43,823 nucleotides of DNA from Nitrospirota bacterium. Its GTDB lineage: Bacteria > Nitrospirota > Thermodesulfovibrionia > Thermodesulfovibrionales > UBA6898. Position numbers and translations under genes: made by a program. Under the pieces are notes generated by a model. That model saw nothing but the letters and a program-made list of their open reading frames with translations. It had not been told where the DNA came from and did no database searches. Of the stretch, positions 24,967-34,761 are shown piece after piece. Where the stretch lies: positions 1-43,823 of the forward strand of contig VEOY01000051.1 in assembly GCA_012026685.1 (NCBI GenBank), read 5' to 3'. How positions within the stretch are numbered: the stretch's first letter is position 1; the number at the start of each line of letters is the position of its first letter.

Positions 24967-25571
24967 TTTTTTACCGCCGGCGCCGGTTTTCCCATTTCAG
25001 CATCAGGAATAGCAGAAAAAGTAGAGGCCTTGAACGATACCTGCAGCATGCTTTCCGACCGCTCCTTTTTGGGATTCCCGATCTTCATGTCCTTGATATT
25101 TACGATCCTGTTCAGCCGTGTAAGGCTGCTGAGGAAATACCCGAGGTTGTGATAAGTCCCTACGACATCCACAGAGACAGGGATCTCATACACAATACCG
25201 CTCGGATGCGTCACCTTCGGTGAAGGCTTCCAGGACTTGATTTCCAGTCCCGCAGAGATGCCCATATCGGATACCTGCTTCAGGAGGCTCGAGATCTCCT
25301 TTTCTTCAGGCAGCTGTTCCTTCAGCTCGTTTATCCTCGCGATAAGCCGTTCATTTTCCATCTTCAGCATCTCGAGTTTCGCTGCTTTTGACTGGCTTGA
25401 GGCGATCTCGTTATTCTGCTTGTCTATTTTTGCATCAAGAACCTTTATTTGCTTCATCTTCGGGTTTATCCAAAGAAGGAATACGAGTGCGATTATGATA
25501 ATTGACGGAACGACAGCTATTATCGCCTTTGCATAGGTCGGCAGGGCCTTGATGTCAAATTTTAATGCCAT
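24963..25571 (-). CDS. pilO: Type IV pilus assembly protein PilO
   Basis: The 202-residue bitopic protein has a short cytosolic N-terminus, one helix (about 16-34), a periplasmic coiled coil (about 38-90, DKQNNEIASSQSKAAKLEML) and a ferredoxin-like C-terminal domain. It dimerises with PilN. The start lies one base after the pilN stop and the stop overlaps the pilP start. Confidence 0.94.
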   Translation of the reverse strand: MALKFDIKALPTYAKAIIAVVPSIIIIALVFLLWINPKMKQIKVLDAKIDKQNNEIASSQSKAAKLEMLKMENERLIARINELKEQLPEEKEISSLLKQVSDMGISAGLEIKSWKPSPKVTHPSGIVYEIPVSVDVVGTYHNLGYFLSSLTRLNRIVNIKDMKIGNPKKERSESMLQVSFKASTFSAIPDAEMGKPAPAVKK

Positions 25572-25572
25572 A

Positions 25573-26112
25573 TCAGGGTTTCACCTTGAAGGTTAGTCTG
25601 AACGTATAAACAGCGGTTTCTTTTATCTTTGACTGGACAGATTCCTGAAGATATACGTCAGTAAACAATTTGGAATTTTTAAGGTTATTGACATAATTGA
25701 CGACGTCCGTATTCGAGAATGCCGTACAGCTCAGGTTGATGTCAGATCCCCTAACATCCATGGTTGTGAGCCAAACGCCGACCGGCAGCTGCGCGCTTAT
25801 CTCGTCGAGGATCTTAACGGGCAGCGATTTATTTCTGCCCAGATCTTCTATGATGTCCTTGCGTTGCTGGAATGTCTTGTTCAGGCGTTCGAAATCTTCT
25901 ACTGCCTTGATCTTTGCTTTGAGTTCGGTTATCTTGCGGTCATTGTCCTTTGCCTTTGCCTCTCGGTCGGAAAGACGGGAGCTGTAGAAATATGCGAGGT
26001 AGCCAAGGACAAGAGCGGTAAGAATGGTCAGAAGGACCGTATAAATAAGAAAGGTCGGAAGCGGTTTCTGTTTCTTTTTCTTTTTTGTTGGTATTAAGTT
26101 GACTTTTATCAT
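25573..26112 (-). CDS. pilN: Type IV pilus assembly protein PilN
   Basis: The ORF track begins at 26292, but the start at 26112 (MIKVNLIPTKKKK) is the true one. It carries the conserved PilN motif INLIP (here VNLIP) that docks into PilM, and it overlaps the pilM stop as ATGA. The resulting 179-residue protein has a helix (about 20-42), a coiled coil and a C-terminal periplasmic domain. Confidence 0.94.
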   Translation of the reverse strand: MIKVNLIPTKKKKKQKPLPTFLIYTVLLTILTALVLGYLAYFYSSRLSDREAKAKDNDRKITELKAKIKAVEDFERLNKTFQQRKDIIEDLGRNKSLPVKILDEISAQLPVGVWLTTMDVRGSDINLSCTAFSNTDVVNYVNNLKNSKLFTDVYLQESVQSKIKETAVYTFRLTFKVKP

Positions 26113-27161
26113 CTGTCGCCCTGTTTCCTGAGTGCCAGACCAACGGCTACGGCCATCATGGGAGCTACTTCCTCGATATATGCGACGTCGAATCTCTTGG
26201 GAATCTTGATGTTTCTGAATGGTTCTGCGATCTTCGTCTCTATGCCCGAACGCTCGGAGATCATCGATGCAAAGTTCTTGATAAGCGCACATCCCCCGCT
26301 GAGGATCACTTCGGAAATGTCCTCATGAACGGTGGTGCTTCGATAGTAATCAAAGGACCGGCTGATCTCACCGAGTATTTCATCGGACGCTGACTCAATG
26401 ACCGAATTGGCATCTTCCGGGGACACGTTTTCCACCGGCTCGCCGCGCTTCAGTTTCTCAGCCACCTCATACGTGATATTAAATTCTCGCTGCAGGGCTT
26501 CCGTGTGAAGATTGCTGCCAAGAGAGCTGTCCCTGGTAAATACGGATATGCCGCCCTTCAGAATGCTCATGTTTATCGTGCTCGCGCCGATATTGAGGAG
26601 GGCAACGTTTCTTCCAGGCTCTATTTCATAATTGACGCCGTACATGTTCTCGAGGGCAAAGGAGTCAATGTCAACGATGATCGGCGTGAGACCTGCCTCC
26701 TTTACGACCTGGATATACTCATTGATGATATCTTTCTTGACGGCTACAAGGATGACATCCATCTGTCCCGGCTCGTCCTTCGGCCCTAAGATCTGAAAGT
26801 CAAGGTTGACATCATCGATGTCAAAGGGCACATATTGTTCGGCTTCAAACTTTATCGACTCGGAGAGCTCTTCTTCCGACATCTCCGGCAAAGAAATCCT
26901 CTTGATGATGACAGAGGAGTGTCCTGATATCGCGATAGCAGCATTTTTTGCTTTAATACCCGCGGCCTTTATCATTTCCTTCAGTGAATCGACCAGTCTC
27001 AGAGAGTCGATGATCGAGCCATCGACAATGAGTTCAGGGGGCAGGGCGTGCACATGGCACAGATCAAGTTCATAGCCGCCTTTCGACTCTTTGAGCTTAA
27101 CCGCCTTGATAAAGCTCGAGCCGATATCTAATCCGATTGAATCTTTTCCGCCAAAAAGCAT
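26109..27161 (-). CDS. pilM: Type IV pilus inner-membrane platform ATPase-like protein PilM
   Basis: This 350-residue cytosolic actin-like protein begins LFGGKDSIGLDIGSSFIKAV, the family hallmark. It has further nucleotide-site segments (ALLNIGASTINMSILKGG, VILSGGCALIKN). It recruits PilN and connects the cytoplasmic motor to the PilNOPQ complex. It heads pilMNOPQ. The start codon has no Shine-Dalgarno and lies 6 nt after an extended -10 box. Confidence 0.96.
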   Translation of the reverse strand: MLFGGKDSIGLDIGSSFIKAVKLKESKGGYELDLCHVHALPPELIVDGSIIDSLRLVDSLKEMIKAAGIKAKNAAIAISGHSSVIIKRISLPEMSEEELSESIKFEAEQYVPFDIDDVNLDFQILGPKDEPGQMDVILVAVKKDIINEYIQVVKEAGLTPIIVDIDSFALENMYGVNYEIEPGRNVALLNIGASTINMSILKGGISVFTRDSSLGSNLHTEALQREFNITYEVAEKLKRGEPVENVSPEDANSVIESASDEILGEISRSFDYYRSTTVHEDISEVILSGGCALIKNFASMISERSGIETKIAEPFRNIKIPKRFDVAYIEEVAPMMAVAVGLALRKQGDR

Positions 27162-27167
27162 AGCTTA

Positions 27168-27196
27168 TGAATACCAGAAATAAAATATCTTGTCAA
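27168..27196 (-). promoter_or_regulatory. Promoter of pilMNOPQ (leaderless transcript expected)
   Basis: On the minus strand a perfect TTGACA (27191-27196), a 17-nt spacer ending in TGG and TATTCA (27168-27173, extended -10) lie 6 nt before the pilM ATG. Confidence 0.75.
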
Positions 27197-27269
27197 GCAT
27201 TTTTTTTGTATTTATATCAGCCAGTTTAAACTGAATCTTGAGAAAATGGTTTAAGTTATGCAAATGCAG

Positions 27270-28163
27270 CTATAAGTTTAAGATTCTTTCAGCGGCAATT
27301 TTGTCGTTCTCGATCCTCCCTATGCCGAATAATTCTCCTGACGGAGACTTAAGACGGACAAAGGCTGAGTGGTCAGACGCTTTAACATTTTCTGCGCTGA
27401 TCGGCATGCCGTTTCTGGCCCGGTGATAATCCTCTTCCTTGACGAACACTTCGACGAGTTCCGACAGTGCCTCGTCGATAGAATATATATAGGGAAGGGC
27501 ACGAAGTTCCTTTCCGTCCGCCGAAAGTTGGTCGAAACCCGCAGTCTGTTCAAGGCTGAACATGCCGGTTCTTGTTCTTACGAGAGAGGTCAGATGAGCG
27601 AGGGTCCCGAGCCTTTCCCCAAGGTCATCGCAGAGGGTGCGTATATAGGTCCCCTTGGAGCAACAGATATTCAGGTCAACATAGGGAAGATTAACATCGG
27701 TTATGCTTAAGGAATAAATATCTACCGGTCTTAAGGCCCTTTCGACGGTGATACCTTCCCTGGCAAGGGCGTAGAGCGGTCTTCCCTTATGTTTGAGCGC
27801 TGAATACATGGGTGGCTTCTGCATGATCCTGCCGGTAAATTCCCGTGCCGCCTTTTCTATATCATGGGCTGAAAAATCGGGCACGTTCCTGACTTCCGTG
27901 ACCGTGCCTTCAGCGTCAAGCGTATCAGTTCTTATGCCGATCTTCATTCTTGCCCGGTATTCTTTTTCCTTATCCATCAGGAACCTGCTGATCTTTGTCG
28001 CCTCGCCCAGACAAACGAGCAGCACTCCTGTTGCGAGCGGGTCAAGCGTACCGGCATGACCCGCTTTTTTCACGCCGTAGATCCTTTTTACTTTGGTTAC
28101 GGCCTGCTGAGACGTCATGCCTTCGGGCTTGTTCAGAGCGATGACAATATTCAATGAGGACAT
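27270..28163 (-). CDS. truB: tRNA pseudouridine(55) synthase TruB
   Basis: The 297-residue enzyme makes pseudouridine 55 in the T-loop of tRNAs. The catalytic aspartate is D41 in GHAGTLDPLATGVL. NKPEGMTSQQAV and the KGTYIRTLCDDLG region are also conserved, and the C-terminal part is PUA-like. It follows nrnA by 49 nt as the last gene of the infB cluster. No clear Shine-Dalgarno precedes the ATG. Confidence 0.97.
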   Translation of the reverse strand: MSSLNIVIALNKPEGMTSQQAVTKVKRIYGVKKAGHAGTLDPLATGVLLVCLGEATKISRFLMDKEKEYRARMKIGIRTDTLDAEGTVTEVRNVPDFSAHDIEKAAREFTGRIMQKPPMYSALKHKGRPLYALAREGITVERALRPVDIYSLSITDVNLPYVDLNICCSKGTYIRTLCDDLGERLGTLAHLTSLVRTRTGMFSLEQTAGFDQLSADGKELRALPYIYSIDEALSELVEVFVKEEDYHRARNGMPISAENVKASDHSAFVRLKSPSGELFGIGRIENDKIAAERILNL

Positions 28164-28212
28164 GGAATACCGGTAGCGTCAGCGGGAAAACGACGGGAGC
28201 AAGAAATGAATT

Positions 28213-29169
28213 TCATAATTCAGGGAGGATGGTTTTGCCTGCTTTCAGGATCACCTTTTTTATCGTCGCGAGGTCAGCCGCAATCCTGAATCCAGCCGCG
28301 TTCCGGTGGCCTCCTCCCCCGTTTGCAGCGGCTATGTTTGCCACATTTACCGGGCCTTTCGAGCGCATGCTCACTTTCCAGCGTCCTTTGTCAACTTCCC
28401 TGATGAGGACCGATATTTTAACGGAATCAATGATCCTGGGGAAGTTTGCGAAATTTTCCGTGTCAGACTCCGTGGTGCCGGTAGTCTCATGCATGTCCCT
28501 TGTAACATGGATGAATGCAATGCCGTCCCTGATATCGAGTGTTCCAAGGGCACGGACGAGCAGCTCAAAGCGTTTCTTCTCCCAATGTTCATATAGATGT
28601 TCTGATATGGTGCCGGGCCGAGCACCGGCTTCCACAAGCTCAGCACCTGCCTTCAAGACGTCCGGACCAGTGTTGCTGTATCTGAACGTCCCGGTATCGA
28701 CCGTGATGGCAGTATACAGATTGGTCGCCATGGACTTTGTGAGGGGAACGTCCAGGGTCCTGATAAGATGGAAGACCATGAGCCCTGTCGCTGCTGCAGA
28801 CCGCTCTACCCACCGGATATCACCGAAATCGGACTCTGTCTCATGGTGATCAATGACTGCTGTTTTTCTGAATGCATTGCCGGTGAGCGCTGCCCGGTCC
28901 GGACTGTTACAGTCGAGGAGCACAACCAAGGGATGTTTCGCCATGATCCTGCCGAGGCTTGATCTGAATGACCTGTATCCCGGCATGAACCGGTAACATT
29001 CCGGCACGGGATCCCTATCGTAGACAAATACGGTCTTGCCAAGCGATTTGAGCGCCTCAGAGAGTGCCAAACAGGAGCCGACCGCATCGCCATCGGGCCC
29101 GATGTGCGTTGTCAGAAGAAAGACCTTCTCGTTCCTGAATGCTTCGATAAGGTCTTCAGGAATCTTCAC
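28213..29169 (-). CDS. nrnA: NrnA-type DHH phosphoesterase (oligoribonuclease / pAp phosphatase)
   Basis: The 318-residue protein has the DHH motifs HIGPDGDAVGS, VVLLDCNSPDR and DHHETESD, and the DHHA1 signature GGGGHRNAAGF near the C-terminus. The family degrades short RNA oligomers and dephosphorylates pAp. It commonly sits between rbfA and truB, as here, and overlaps rbfA by 14 nt. Confidence 0.94.
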   Translation of the reverse strand: MKIPEDLIEAFRNEKVFLLTTHIGPDGDAVGSCLALSEALKSLGKTVFVYDRDPVPECYRFMPGYRSFRSSLGRIMAKHPLVVLLDCNSPDRAALTGNAFRKTAVIDHHETESDFGDIRWVERSAAATGLMVFHLIRTLDVPLTKSMATNLYTAITVDTGTFRYSNTGPDVLKAGAELVEAGARPGTISEHLYEHWEKKRFELLVRALGTLDIRDGIAFIHVTRDMHETTGTTESDTENFANFPRIIDSVKISVLIREVDKGRWKVSMRSKGPVNVANIAAANGGGGHRNAAGFRIAADLATIKKVILKAGKTILPEL

Positions 29170-29512
29170 TATGATCCTTTATCTTCTTCAGAAGCTTGTC
29201 TATCTTGTATCCGTACTCAATGGAAGTGTCGAGCCTGAACTCTATCGCAGGAGTGAATTTCATCTTAAGGCGCTTTCCCAGGGCTGAACGGAAGAAGGGC
29301 TTTGCGTCATTCAGGATCTCAAGTGTCTGTTCGCGGTCCTCCTCCTTGAGGATACTGACAAACACTCTGGCAAGTTTGAGGTCATCGGTCATGTCAACGC
29401 CCGTAACCGTAATGAAGCCGATCCGCGGATCTTTCAGACGGTACATGATGATGTCAGCGACCTCTTCACGGATCAGGTCACTCACTCTCTGGGAACGTTT
29501 ATATGGCAGCAC
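29156..29512 (-). CDS. rbfA: 30S ribosome-binding factor A
   Basis: The ORF track starts at 29593, but GTG at 29512 gives MLPYKRSQRVSDLIREE, the normal RbfA start, with an AGG-containing ribosome site upstream and a 118-residue product. Family features include LKDPRIGFITVTGVDMTDDL and the C-terminal LDTSIEYGYKIDKLLKKI. RbfA is a KH-fold protein that matures the 5' end of 16S rRNA during cold growth. A 129-nt gap separates it from infB with no gene in it; the DUF503 gene often found there is absent. Confidence 0.93.
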   Translation of the reverse strand: MLPYKRSQRVSDLIREEVADIIMYRLKDPRIGFITVTGVDMTDDLKLARVFVSILKEEDREQTLEILNDAKPFFRSALGKRLKMKFTPAIEFRLDTSIEYGYKIDKLLKKIKDHSEDS

Positions 29513-29641
29513 GGAGCACCTATTTCCTTCCTTAATTACATAATAAACGATTCTGTTCTGTAAGAAAAGCCTGTTGGGATAAGAACCCGGCAAAAAGGAA
29601 TTGTCACGTACGCAGAGAGACGCGGGAAAAGAAAAAGCTCC

Positions 29642-32131
29642 TTACAGTTTTGAGGCGATACTCTCGATGATATAGTTCTCGATGACGTCGCCGATCTTGA
29701 GATCGTTGAAGTTTTCCACGAGGATACCGCACTCATAACCTGTCTGGACCTCTTTCACATCATCCTTAAGTCTTTTCAGACTGGCCATTTTGCCTTCATG
29801 GACAACGATGTTGTCCCTCAGCACGCGAATGCCATCGCACGCTCTCGACATGTAACCATCGACAACATAGCATCCCGCAATGGTCCCGAGGCGTGAAACG
29901 GGGAAAAGCTGCCTCACCTCCGCCCTGCCAAGCACTTTTTCCTTGAGTGTGGGCGCGAGCATTCCCTCCAGAGCTTTCTTGACATCATCGATCGCCTCAT
30001 AAATGATATTGTACAGACGGATGTCAACGCCTTCTTTTTCAGCAGTCTGGGCAGCTTTTGTCTCAGGCCGCACGTTGAAGCCGATGATGATCGCATTCGA
30101 TGCGGTAGCGAGCATGACATCCGATTCAGTGATGCCGCCGACAGATGTGTGTATGACCTTGACTTTCACCTCAGGATGGACGATGTTTTCAAAAGCGTCC
30201 TTGATGGCCTCCACGGAACCCTGCACATCTCCCTTGATGATGATGTTCAGTTCCTTGATCTGGCCCTCCTTGATCTTCGTGTAGAGCTCATCGAGCGTCA
30301 GTTTCTTTGCCTTGGCTATCTCGAGCGAGCGCTGCTTCTGCAGTCTCGTCATTGCGACCTGACGGGCACGTTTTTCATCATCCGCCACCGTAAAGACGTC
30401 TCCCGCCGTCGGCACTTCCGAGAAGCCGATGACCTCGACCGGCGTGGACGGCCCGGCCTCCTGGATCCTCTTGCCGGTATCATCGTTCATGGCCCTGACT
30501 TTGCCGACATGCACACCTGACAGGAGCGCATCGCCGACCTTCAGCATTCCGGTCTGCACGAGGAGGGTTGCAACGGGACCCCGTCCTTTGTCGAGCCTTG
30601 CTTCAATGATGGTACCTTTAGCTTTCCTGTCGGGGTTTGCCTTCAGTTCCATCACCTCGGCCTGCAGGAGGATCATCTCGAGAAGATGCTCGATGCCCAG
30701 TCGCTTCTTTGCTGATACTTCAACAAAGATATTGTGACCGCCCCATTCCTCCGAGATGATGCCGCGTTCTGACAGCTCGTTTCTGACGCGGGTGATGTTT
30801 GCCTCAGGCTTGTCGATCTTGTTGACCGCGACCACAATGGGCACATTGGCAGCGTTCGCGTGGTTGATGGCTTCGACTGTCTGCGGCATGACGCCGTCAT
30901 CAGCAGCCACGACAAGGACGACGATGTCCGTGACCTTGGCGCCCCTTGCCCTGAGAGCGGTGAATGCCTCATGGCCGGGGGTGTCGAGGAACGCGATGTC
31001 CTTGCCCTTCAGGTTCACCTTATAGGCGCCGATGTGCTGGGTGATTCCTCCAGCCTCTGTTTCGGTGACCCTTGTTTCCCTGATCGCATCCAGCAGAGAT
31101 GTCTTCCCGTGGTCAACGTGTCCCATGATCGTGACGACCGGGGCGCGGGGAAAAAGGTCAGCTGCATCTTCATGCACAGCCTCTTCCACCATCAGATCGT
31201 CTTCCACCGAGGCAAGTTCGATCTTAACGCCGAAGCTGTCGGCAACGAGCAGGGCGGCATCGGTGTCCACAGGCTGGTTGATCGTGGGCATATAGCCCAT
31301 TTCCATGAACTTCTTGATGACCTCCCCGATCTTGATGCCGAGCAACTCGGCGAACTCTTTCACGGACGAACCTTCCCGCAGTTTAAGGTTCTTTTTCCTC
31401 GGCGCGGGCGAAAGCACCTGCTGTTTTGTATCCGCTTTTTGCGGAAACGCAGGCCTCCCACCTTTTTTCAGCGTTTTTGTGTCATGCCACTTCTTGGGCT
31501 CGACCTTTCTAATGGTCTGAAACGCCCGCTGAAGGCCGGGTTTTGCCTTGAACTTTTCTATTTTTTCCGCCTCGATATCTTTTTTGAACCTGTCAGGGAG
31601 TGTGACGTCCTCCTCACCCTCAGGTGTGACCGGAGCGGCTACGGGCTCGGCCATAGCTTCCTCTGTTATGATCGGCGGAGGCTCGCTTGGCAGGGTCGGC
31701 TCAAGTTTTATCGTTGTTTCCTTTTTCCCTTTATGCGGTTTTGCCGGTTTCTTATGTTCGCCTTTTTTCTTGGCAGCTTCCTTAGCTTCTATTTTGGCTT
31801 CGGCTTTGATCTCGGGTTTTATCACTTCTATTGCTTCAGGGGCAGCTTTGATCTCTGCCGTGATCTTTTCAGGCTTCTCTTCTTTGACGATTTCTATCGT
31901 GACCGGCTCCTTCGTGACCTCCGGTTCGGGTTTCGTCTCTTCCTTCAGCGCGGCAGGGAGTTCCACCGGCTCAGCTTCACCCAGGGTCCTGGCAATTTTG
32001 TCAGCTATCGACTCGTCGATACTTGAGGAATGCGACTTCCCCTCAAAGCCCATATCCGCGAGCTCGTCAAGGATGTCCTTGCTGTTCCTGTTCAGCTTTT
32101 TTGCTAATTCGTATATCCTGACTTTTGCCAT
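29642..32131 (-). CDS. infB: Translation initiation factor IF-2
   Basis: The 829-residue GTPase places initiator tRNA on the 30S subunit. The N-terminal IF2_N domain (1-55) is followed by a Lys/Glu/Ala/Pro-rich linker (about 60-225), a second IF2_N segment (about 255-305), the G domain (about 330-500: [26 protein letters not shown]) and domains II-IV. nusA, usually just upstream, is not here: infB heads the cluster and diverges from rpmB. A 128-nt gap upstream must hold both promoters. Confidence 0.97.
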   Translation of the reverse strand: MAKVRIYELAKKLNRNSKDILDELADMGFEGKSHSSSIDESIADKIARTLGEAEPVELPAALKEETKPEPEVTKEPVTIEIVKEEKPEKITAEIKAAPEAIEVIKPEIKAEAKIEAKEAAKKKGEHKKPAKPHKGKKETTIKLEPTLPSEPPPIITEEAMAEPVAAPVTPEGEEDVTLPDRFKKDIEAEKIEKFKAKPGLQRAFQTIRKVEPKKWHDTKTLKKGGRPAFPQKADTKQQVLSPAPRKKNLKLREGSSVKEFAELLGIKIGEVIKKFMEMGYMPTINQPVDTDAALLVADSFGVKIELASVEDDLMVEEAVHEDAADLFPRAPVVTIMGHVDHGKTSLLDAIRETRVTETEAGGITQHIGAYKVNLKGKDIAFLDTPGHEAFTALRARGAKVTDIVVLVVAADDGVMPQTVEAINHANAANVPIVVAVNKIDKPEANITRVRNELSERGIISEEWGGHNIFVEVSAKKRLGIEHLLEMILLQAEVMELKANPDRKAKGTIIEARLDKGRGPVATLLVQTGMLKVGDALLSGVHVGKVRAMNDDTGKRIQEAGPSTPVEVIGFSEVPTAGDVFTVADDEKRARQVAMTRLQKQRSLEIAKAKKLTLDELYTKIKEGQIKELNIIIKGDVQGSVEAIKDAFENIVHPEVKVKVIHTSVGGITESDVMLATASNAIIIGFNVRPETKAAQTAEKEGVDIRLYNIIYEAIDDVKKALEGMLAPTLKEKVLGRAEVRQLFPVSRLGTIAGCYVVDGYMSRACDGIRVLRDNIVVHEGKMASLKRLKDDVKEVQTGYECGILVENFNDLKIGDVIENYIIESIASKL

Positions 32132-32197
32132 GTTATTTTTTTTCCCTTAAACTGCGCGATGAACTGCAAGCAGAATACTGCACTGAGTGATGTACTG

Positions 32198-32226
32198 TTG
32201 TATCAATAATTCTAAAATGTTATCAT
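32198..32226 (+). promoter_or_regulatory. Promoter of rpmB-dciA
   Basis: TTGTAT (32198-32203), a 17-nt spacer and extended -10 TGT-TATCAT (-10 at 32221-32226) precede rpmB by 39 nt. Confidence 0.5.
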
Positions 32227-32265
32227 AACCAACTATCTTTATGCAACGAAGAAAGGGGGATGAAC

Positions 32266-32454
32266 ATGGCAAGCTGTTACGCATGCGGAAAGAAAAAGAC
32301 CACCGGAAACAACGTGAGTCATGCAAATAACAAGACCAAGAAACAGGTTCTGCCAAACCTCCAGAGGACAAGGATACAGACTGCGGCAGGAGTAAAACGG
32401 GCCTATGTCTGCACACGCTGTCTGAGGAGCGGTACCGTCAAGAAGGTCGTCTGA
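32266..32454 (+). CDS. rpmB: 50S ribosomal protein L28
   Basis: The start at 32266 is chosen over 32260 because the GGGGG ribosome site is 6 nt before it but directly abuts the earlier ATG. The 62-residue product keeps both cysteine pairs (CYAC and CTRC), the zinc-binding C+ form of L28. [20 protein letters not shown] is the family core. Its TGA stop shares a base with the next ATG. Confidence 0.96.
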   Translation: MASCYACGKKKTTGNNVSHANNKTKKQVLPNLQRTRIQTAAGVKRAYVCTRCLRSGTVKKVV

Positions 32455-32891
32455 TGAAAAAAGCTGAAGCCGTTCTCGGCCCGATGCTGAAGAGGCTCGG
32501 GATCGAGAGCGGGGTGAGGCTTGAACGCATCAGGAGCGACTGGTTTGATATTTTTGAAGCCGGCCTCGCGTCACACATGTATCCCGCCGGCTGCACCGAG
32601 AACGAACTTCTTCTGAATGTAGACTCTCCGGCCTGGATGCAGCAGTTTACCTATTACAAGAAAGATATCGTGAGGAAACTTGCGCCGTACGGGATAACCG
32701 ACGCGCGATTCAGGATCGGGAAGATCGGGACAAAGAAGCGGCGAACCCCGGACCGGAAGAAGGATCGCGTTCTGTCCGATGACGAGGTTTCATTTGCTGC
32801 TGCCGTTGTGTCGGAGGTCAGCGACGAACGATTGAAAGAGTCCATACGGAAGGCTATCGAGAAGTCCCTTGCCGTGAAAAAAAAGCCTTAG
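32454..32891 (+). CDS. DUF721 protein (DciA-like)
   Basis: The 145-residue protein has a DUF721 domain (about 1-90: LGPMLKRLGIESGV, then W near 30 and LLLNVDSPAWMQQFTYYKKDI) and a basic C-terminal tail. DciA proteins of this family load the replicative helicase in bacteria without DnaC. Only the domain is seen; the role is inferred. It is coupled to rpmB (TGATG) and converges with clpX. Confidence 0.85.
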   Translation: MKKAEAVLGPMLKRLGIESGVRLERIRSDWFDIFEAGLASHMYPAGCTENELLLNVDSPAWMQQFTYYKKDIVRKLAPYGITDARFRIGKIGTKKRRTPDRKKDRVLSDDEVSFAAAVVSEVSDERLKESIRKAIEKSLAVKKKP

Positions 32892-32901
32892 CCTGGCAAG
32901 G
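32877..32901 (-). terminator. Candidate terminator of tig-clpP-clpX
   Basis: On the minus strand a short stem CCTTG...TAAGG is followed by eight T (A-run at 32877-32884), 12 nt after the clpX stop and overlapping the 3' end of the convergent DUF721 gene. Confidence 0.5.
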
Positions 32902-32912
32902 GCGTCCCGGGG

Positions 32913-34151
32913 TTAAGCCGATTCAGCCTGTTTCTCGTATATGAGGATGGGCTTCTCGTTCTTCATCACCGTCTCCTCGGTGATGAGACACTCCCTGATG
33001 CCATTCTGGGACGGGATCTCATACATGACATCGAGCATTATCTCCTCTATGATCGATCTGAGGCCGCGCGCCCCGGTCTTCCGCTGTATGGCCTTCCGCG
33101 CTATGGCACCCAGAGCGGTCTCCGTGAACTTTAACCTCACGTTGTCAAAAGAAAGAAGTTTTTGAAACTGTTTGGTGAGAGCATTCTTCGGCTCCGTGAG
33201 GATCCTGACCAGGGAGACTTCGTCAAGCTCGGCTAATGCAGTTACGACCGGAAGCCGGCCTACAAACTCAGGAATGAGCCCGTATTTGATCAGGTCTTCC
33301 GGTTCAGCCGTGCCGATTATTTCGCCAAGCTTCCGTTCGCTCTTGCCGGGAAGAGCGACCCCGAACCCGACGGTCTTTTTGCCCGAGCGCCGTTCGATAA
33401 TGCCCTCAAGTCCGATAAATGCGCCTCCGCAGATAAAGAGGATGTTCGTTGTATCGACCTGGATGAAGTCCTGCTGAGGATGCTTCCTCCCGCCCTGGGG
33501 AGGGATGTTCGCGATCGTACCTTCAATGATCTTGAGGAGTGCCTGCTGCACCCCTTCCCCGGACACGTCCCGTGTAATGGAAGGATTTTCGGACTTCCTG
33601 CTGATCTTGTCGATCTCGTCGATATAGACGATGCCCCGTTGCGCCTTTTCAACATCATAGTCGGCCGACTGGAGAAGTTTGAGAATGATATTCTCGACAT
33701 CTTCCCCTACATATCCTGCCTCGGTCAGGGTGGTGGCATCGGCTATCGTGAAGGGAACATCAAGCAGCCGGGCAAGCGTCTGGGCAAGAAGGGTTTTACC
33801 CGTACCTGTCGGTCCTATGAGCAGGATATTGCTCTTCTGCAGCTCCACCTCGGATTCGCTCGGCGTGTATATCCTCTTATAGTGGTTATGTACGGCCACG
33901 GACAGGATCCGTTTTGCTCTCTCCTGGCCGATCACGTAATCGTTCAAAAAAGCGTGGATCTCTTTTGGCGTCGGAAGTTTTGGAAGCGTGGCCTCTGTCT
34001 CGACGGTAAGCTCATCGGCAATGATCTCGTTGCAGAGTTCTATGCATTCATTGCAGATGTAAACCGTAGGCCCTGCAATGAGTTTCTTTACCTCTTCCTG
34101 TCCCTTGCCGCAGAAGGAACATTTGAGGGATTCGTCGTCTTTTTTTGCCAT
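32913..34151 (-). CDS. clpX: ATP-dependent Clp protease ATPase subunit ClpX
   Basis: The 412-residue AAA+ unfoldase has a zinc-binding domain (C11, C14, C33, C36), Walker A GPTGTGKT (about 111-118), the GYVGEDVE pore-loop segment, Walker [10 protein letters not shown], and a VGF variant (TVGFGVALP) of the IGF loop that docks on ClpP. It is last of tig-clpP-clpX, 15 nt after clpP. Confidence 0.98.
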   Translation of the reverse strand: MAKKDDESLKCSFCGKGQEEVKKLIAGPTVYICNECIELCNEIIADELTVETEATLPKLPTPKEIHAFLNDYVIGQERAKRILSVAVHNHYKRIYTPSESEVELQKSNILLIGPTGTGKTLLAQTLARLLDVPFTIADATTLTEAGYVGEDVENIILKLLQSADYDVEKAQRGIVYIDEIDKISRKSENPSITRDVSGEGVQQALLKIIEGTIANIPPQGGRKHPQQDFIQVDTTNILFICGGAFIGLEGIIERRSGKKTVGFGVALPGKSERKLGEIIGTAEPEDLIKYGLIPEFVGRLPVVTALAELDEVSLVRILTEPKNALTKQFQKLLSFDNVRLKFTETALGAIARKAIQRKTGARGLRSIIEEIMLDVMYEIPSQNGIRECLITEETVMKNEKPILIYEKQAESA

Positions 34152-34166
34152 GTATGCAGTTGTCTC

Positions 34167-34757
34167 CTATTTTTTCGCGTTTGACGAAATGACTTCGTCC
34201 ACGAGGCCGTAGTCTTTTGCCTCCTGTCCTGACATGAAGAAGTCCCGGTCCGTGTCGGTCCGGATCTTTTCAAGTAACTGTCCTGTGTGGTGCGCAATGA
34301 TGTTGTTCAGGGTGTCCTTTACCTTCAGAATCTCCCGGGCATGGATCTCGATGTCTGTCGCCTGGCCCTGAAATCCTCCCATGGGCTGATGCAGCATGAT
34401 CCGGGCGTGAGGGAGAGAGAAACGTTTGCCTTTTGCGCCTGCGGTGAGCAGCAGCGCTCCCATGCTCGCAGCCTGACCGATGCAGTAGGTGCAGATGTCA
34501 GGCTTTACGTACTGCATGGTGTCATAGATCGCCAGCCCGGAGGTCACGATTCCTCCAGGGGAATTAATATAGACATGAATGTCTTTTTCCGGGTCCTCGG
34601 TCTGCAGGAAAAGGAGCTGGGCGATGACCGTATTTGCCACATGGTCGTCGATGGCGGTGCCGAGGAAGATGATCCTGTCCTTCAAAAGGCGCGAATAGAT
34701 GTCATAGGCGCGTTCAGAACGTCCTGTCTGCTCGATTACGATAGGTATCACACTCAT
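34167..34757 (-). CDS. clpP: ATP-dependent Clp protease proteolytic subunit ClpP
   Basis: The 196-residue serine protease has the catalytic triad S98 (GQAASMGA), H123 (MLHQPMGG) and D172 (TDRDFFM). Length and sequence are canonical. It forms a tetradecamer with ClpX. It starts 4 nt after the tig stop. Confidence 0.98.
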   Translation of the reverse strand: MSVIPIVIEQTGRSERAYDIYSRLLKDRIIFLGTAIDDHVANTVIAQLLFLQTEDPEKDIHVYINSPGGIVTSGLAIYDTMQYVKPDICTYCIGQAASMGALLLTAGAKGKRFSLPHARIMLHQPMGGFQGQATDIEIHAREILKVKDTLNNIIAHHTGQLLEKIRTDTDRDFFMSGQEAKDYGLVDEVISSNAKK

Positions 34758-34761
34758 ATTT

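Noticed and set aside
30860-32026. 388-aa plus-strand ORF opposite infB
   Set aside because: Phe/Arg-rich shadow of the Lys/Glu-rich IF-2 linker; IF-2 motifs are clear on the other strand.
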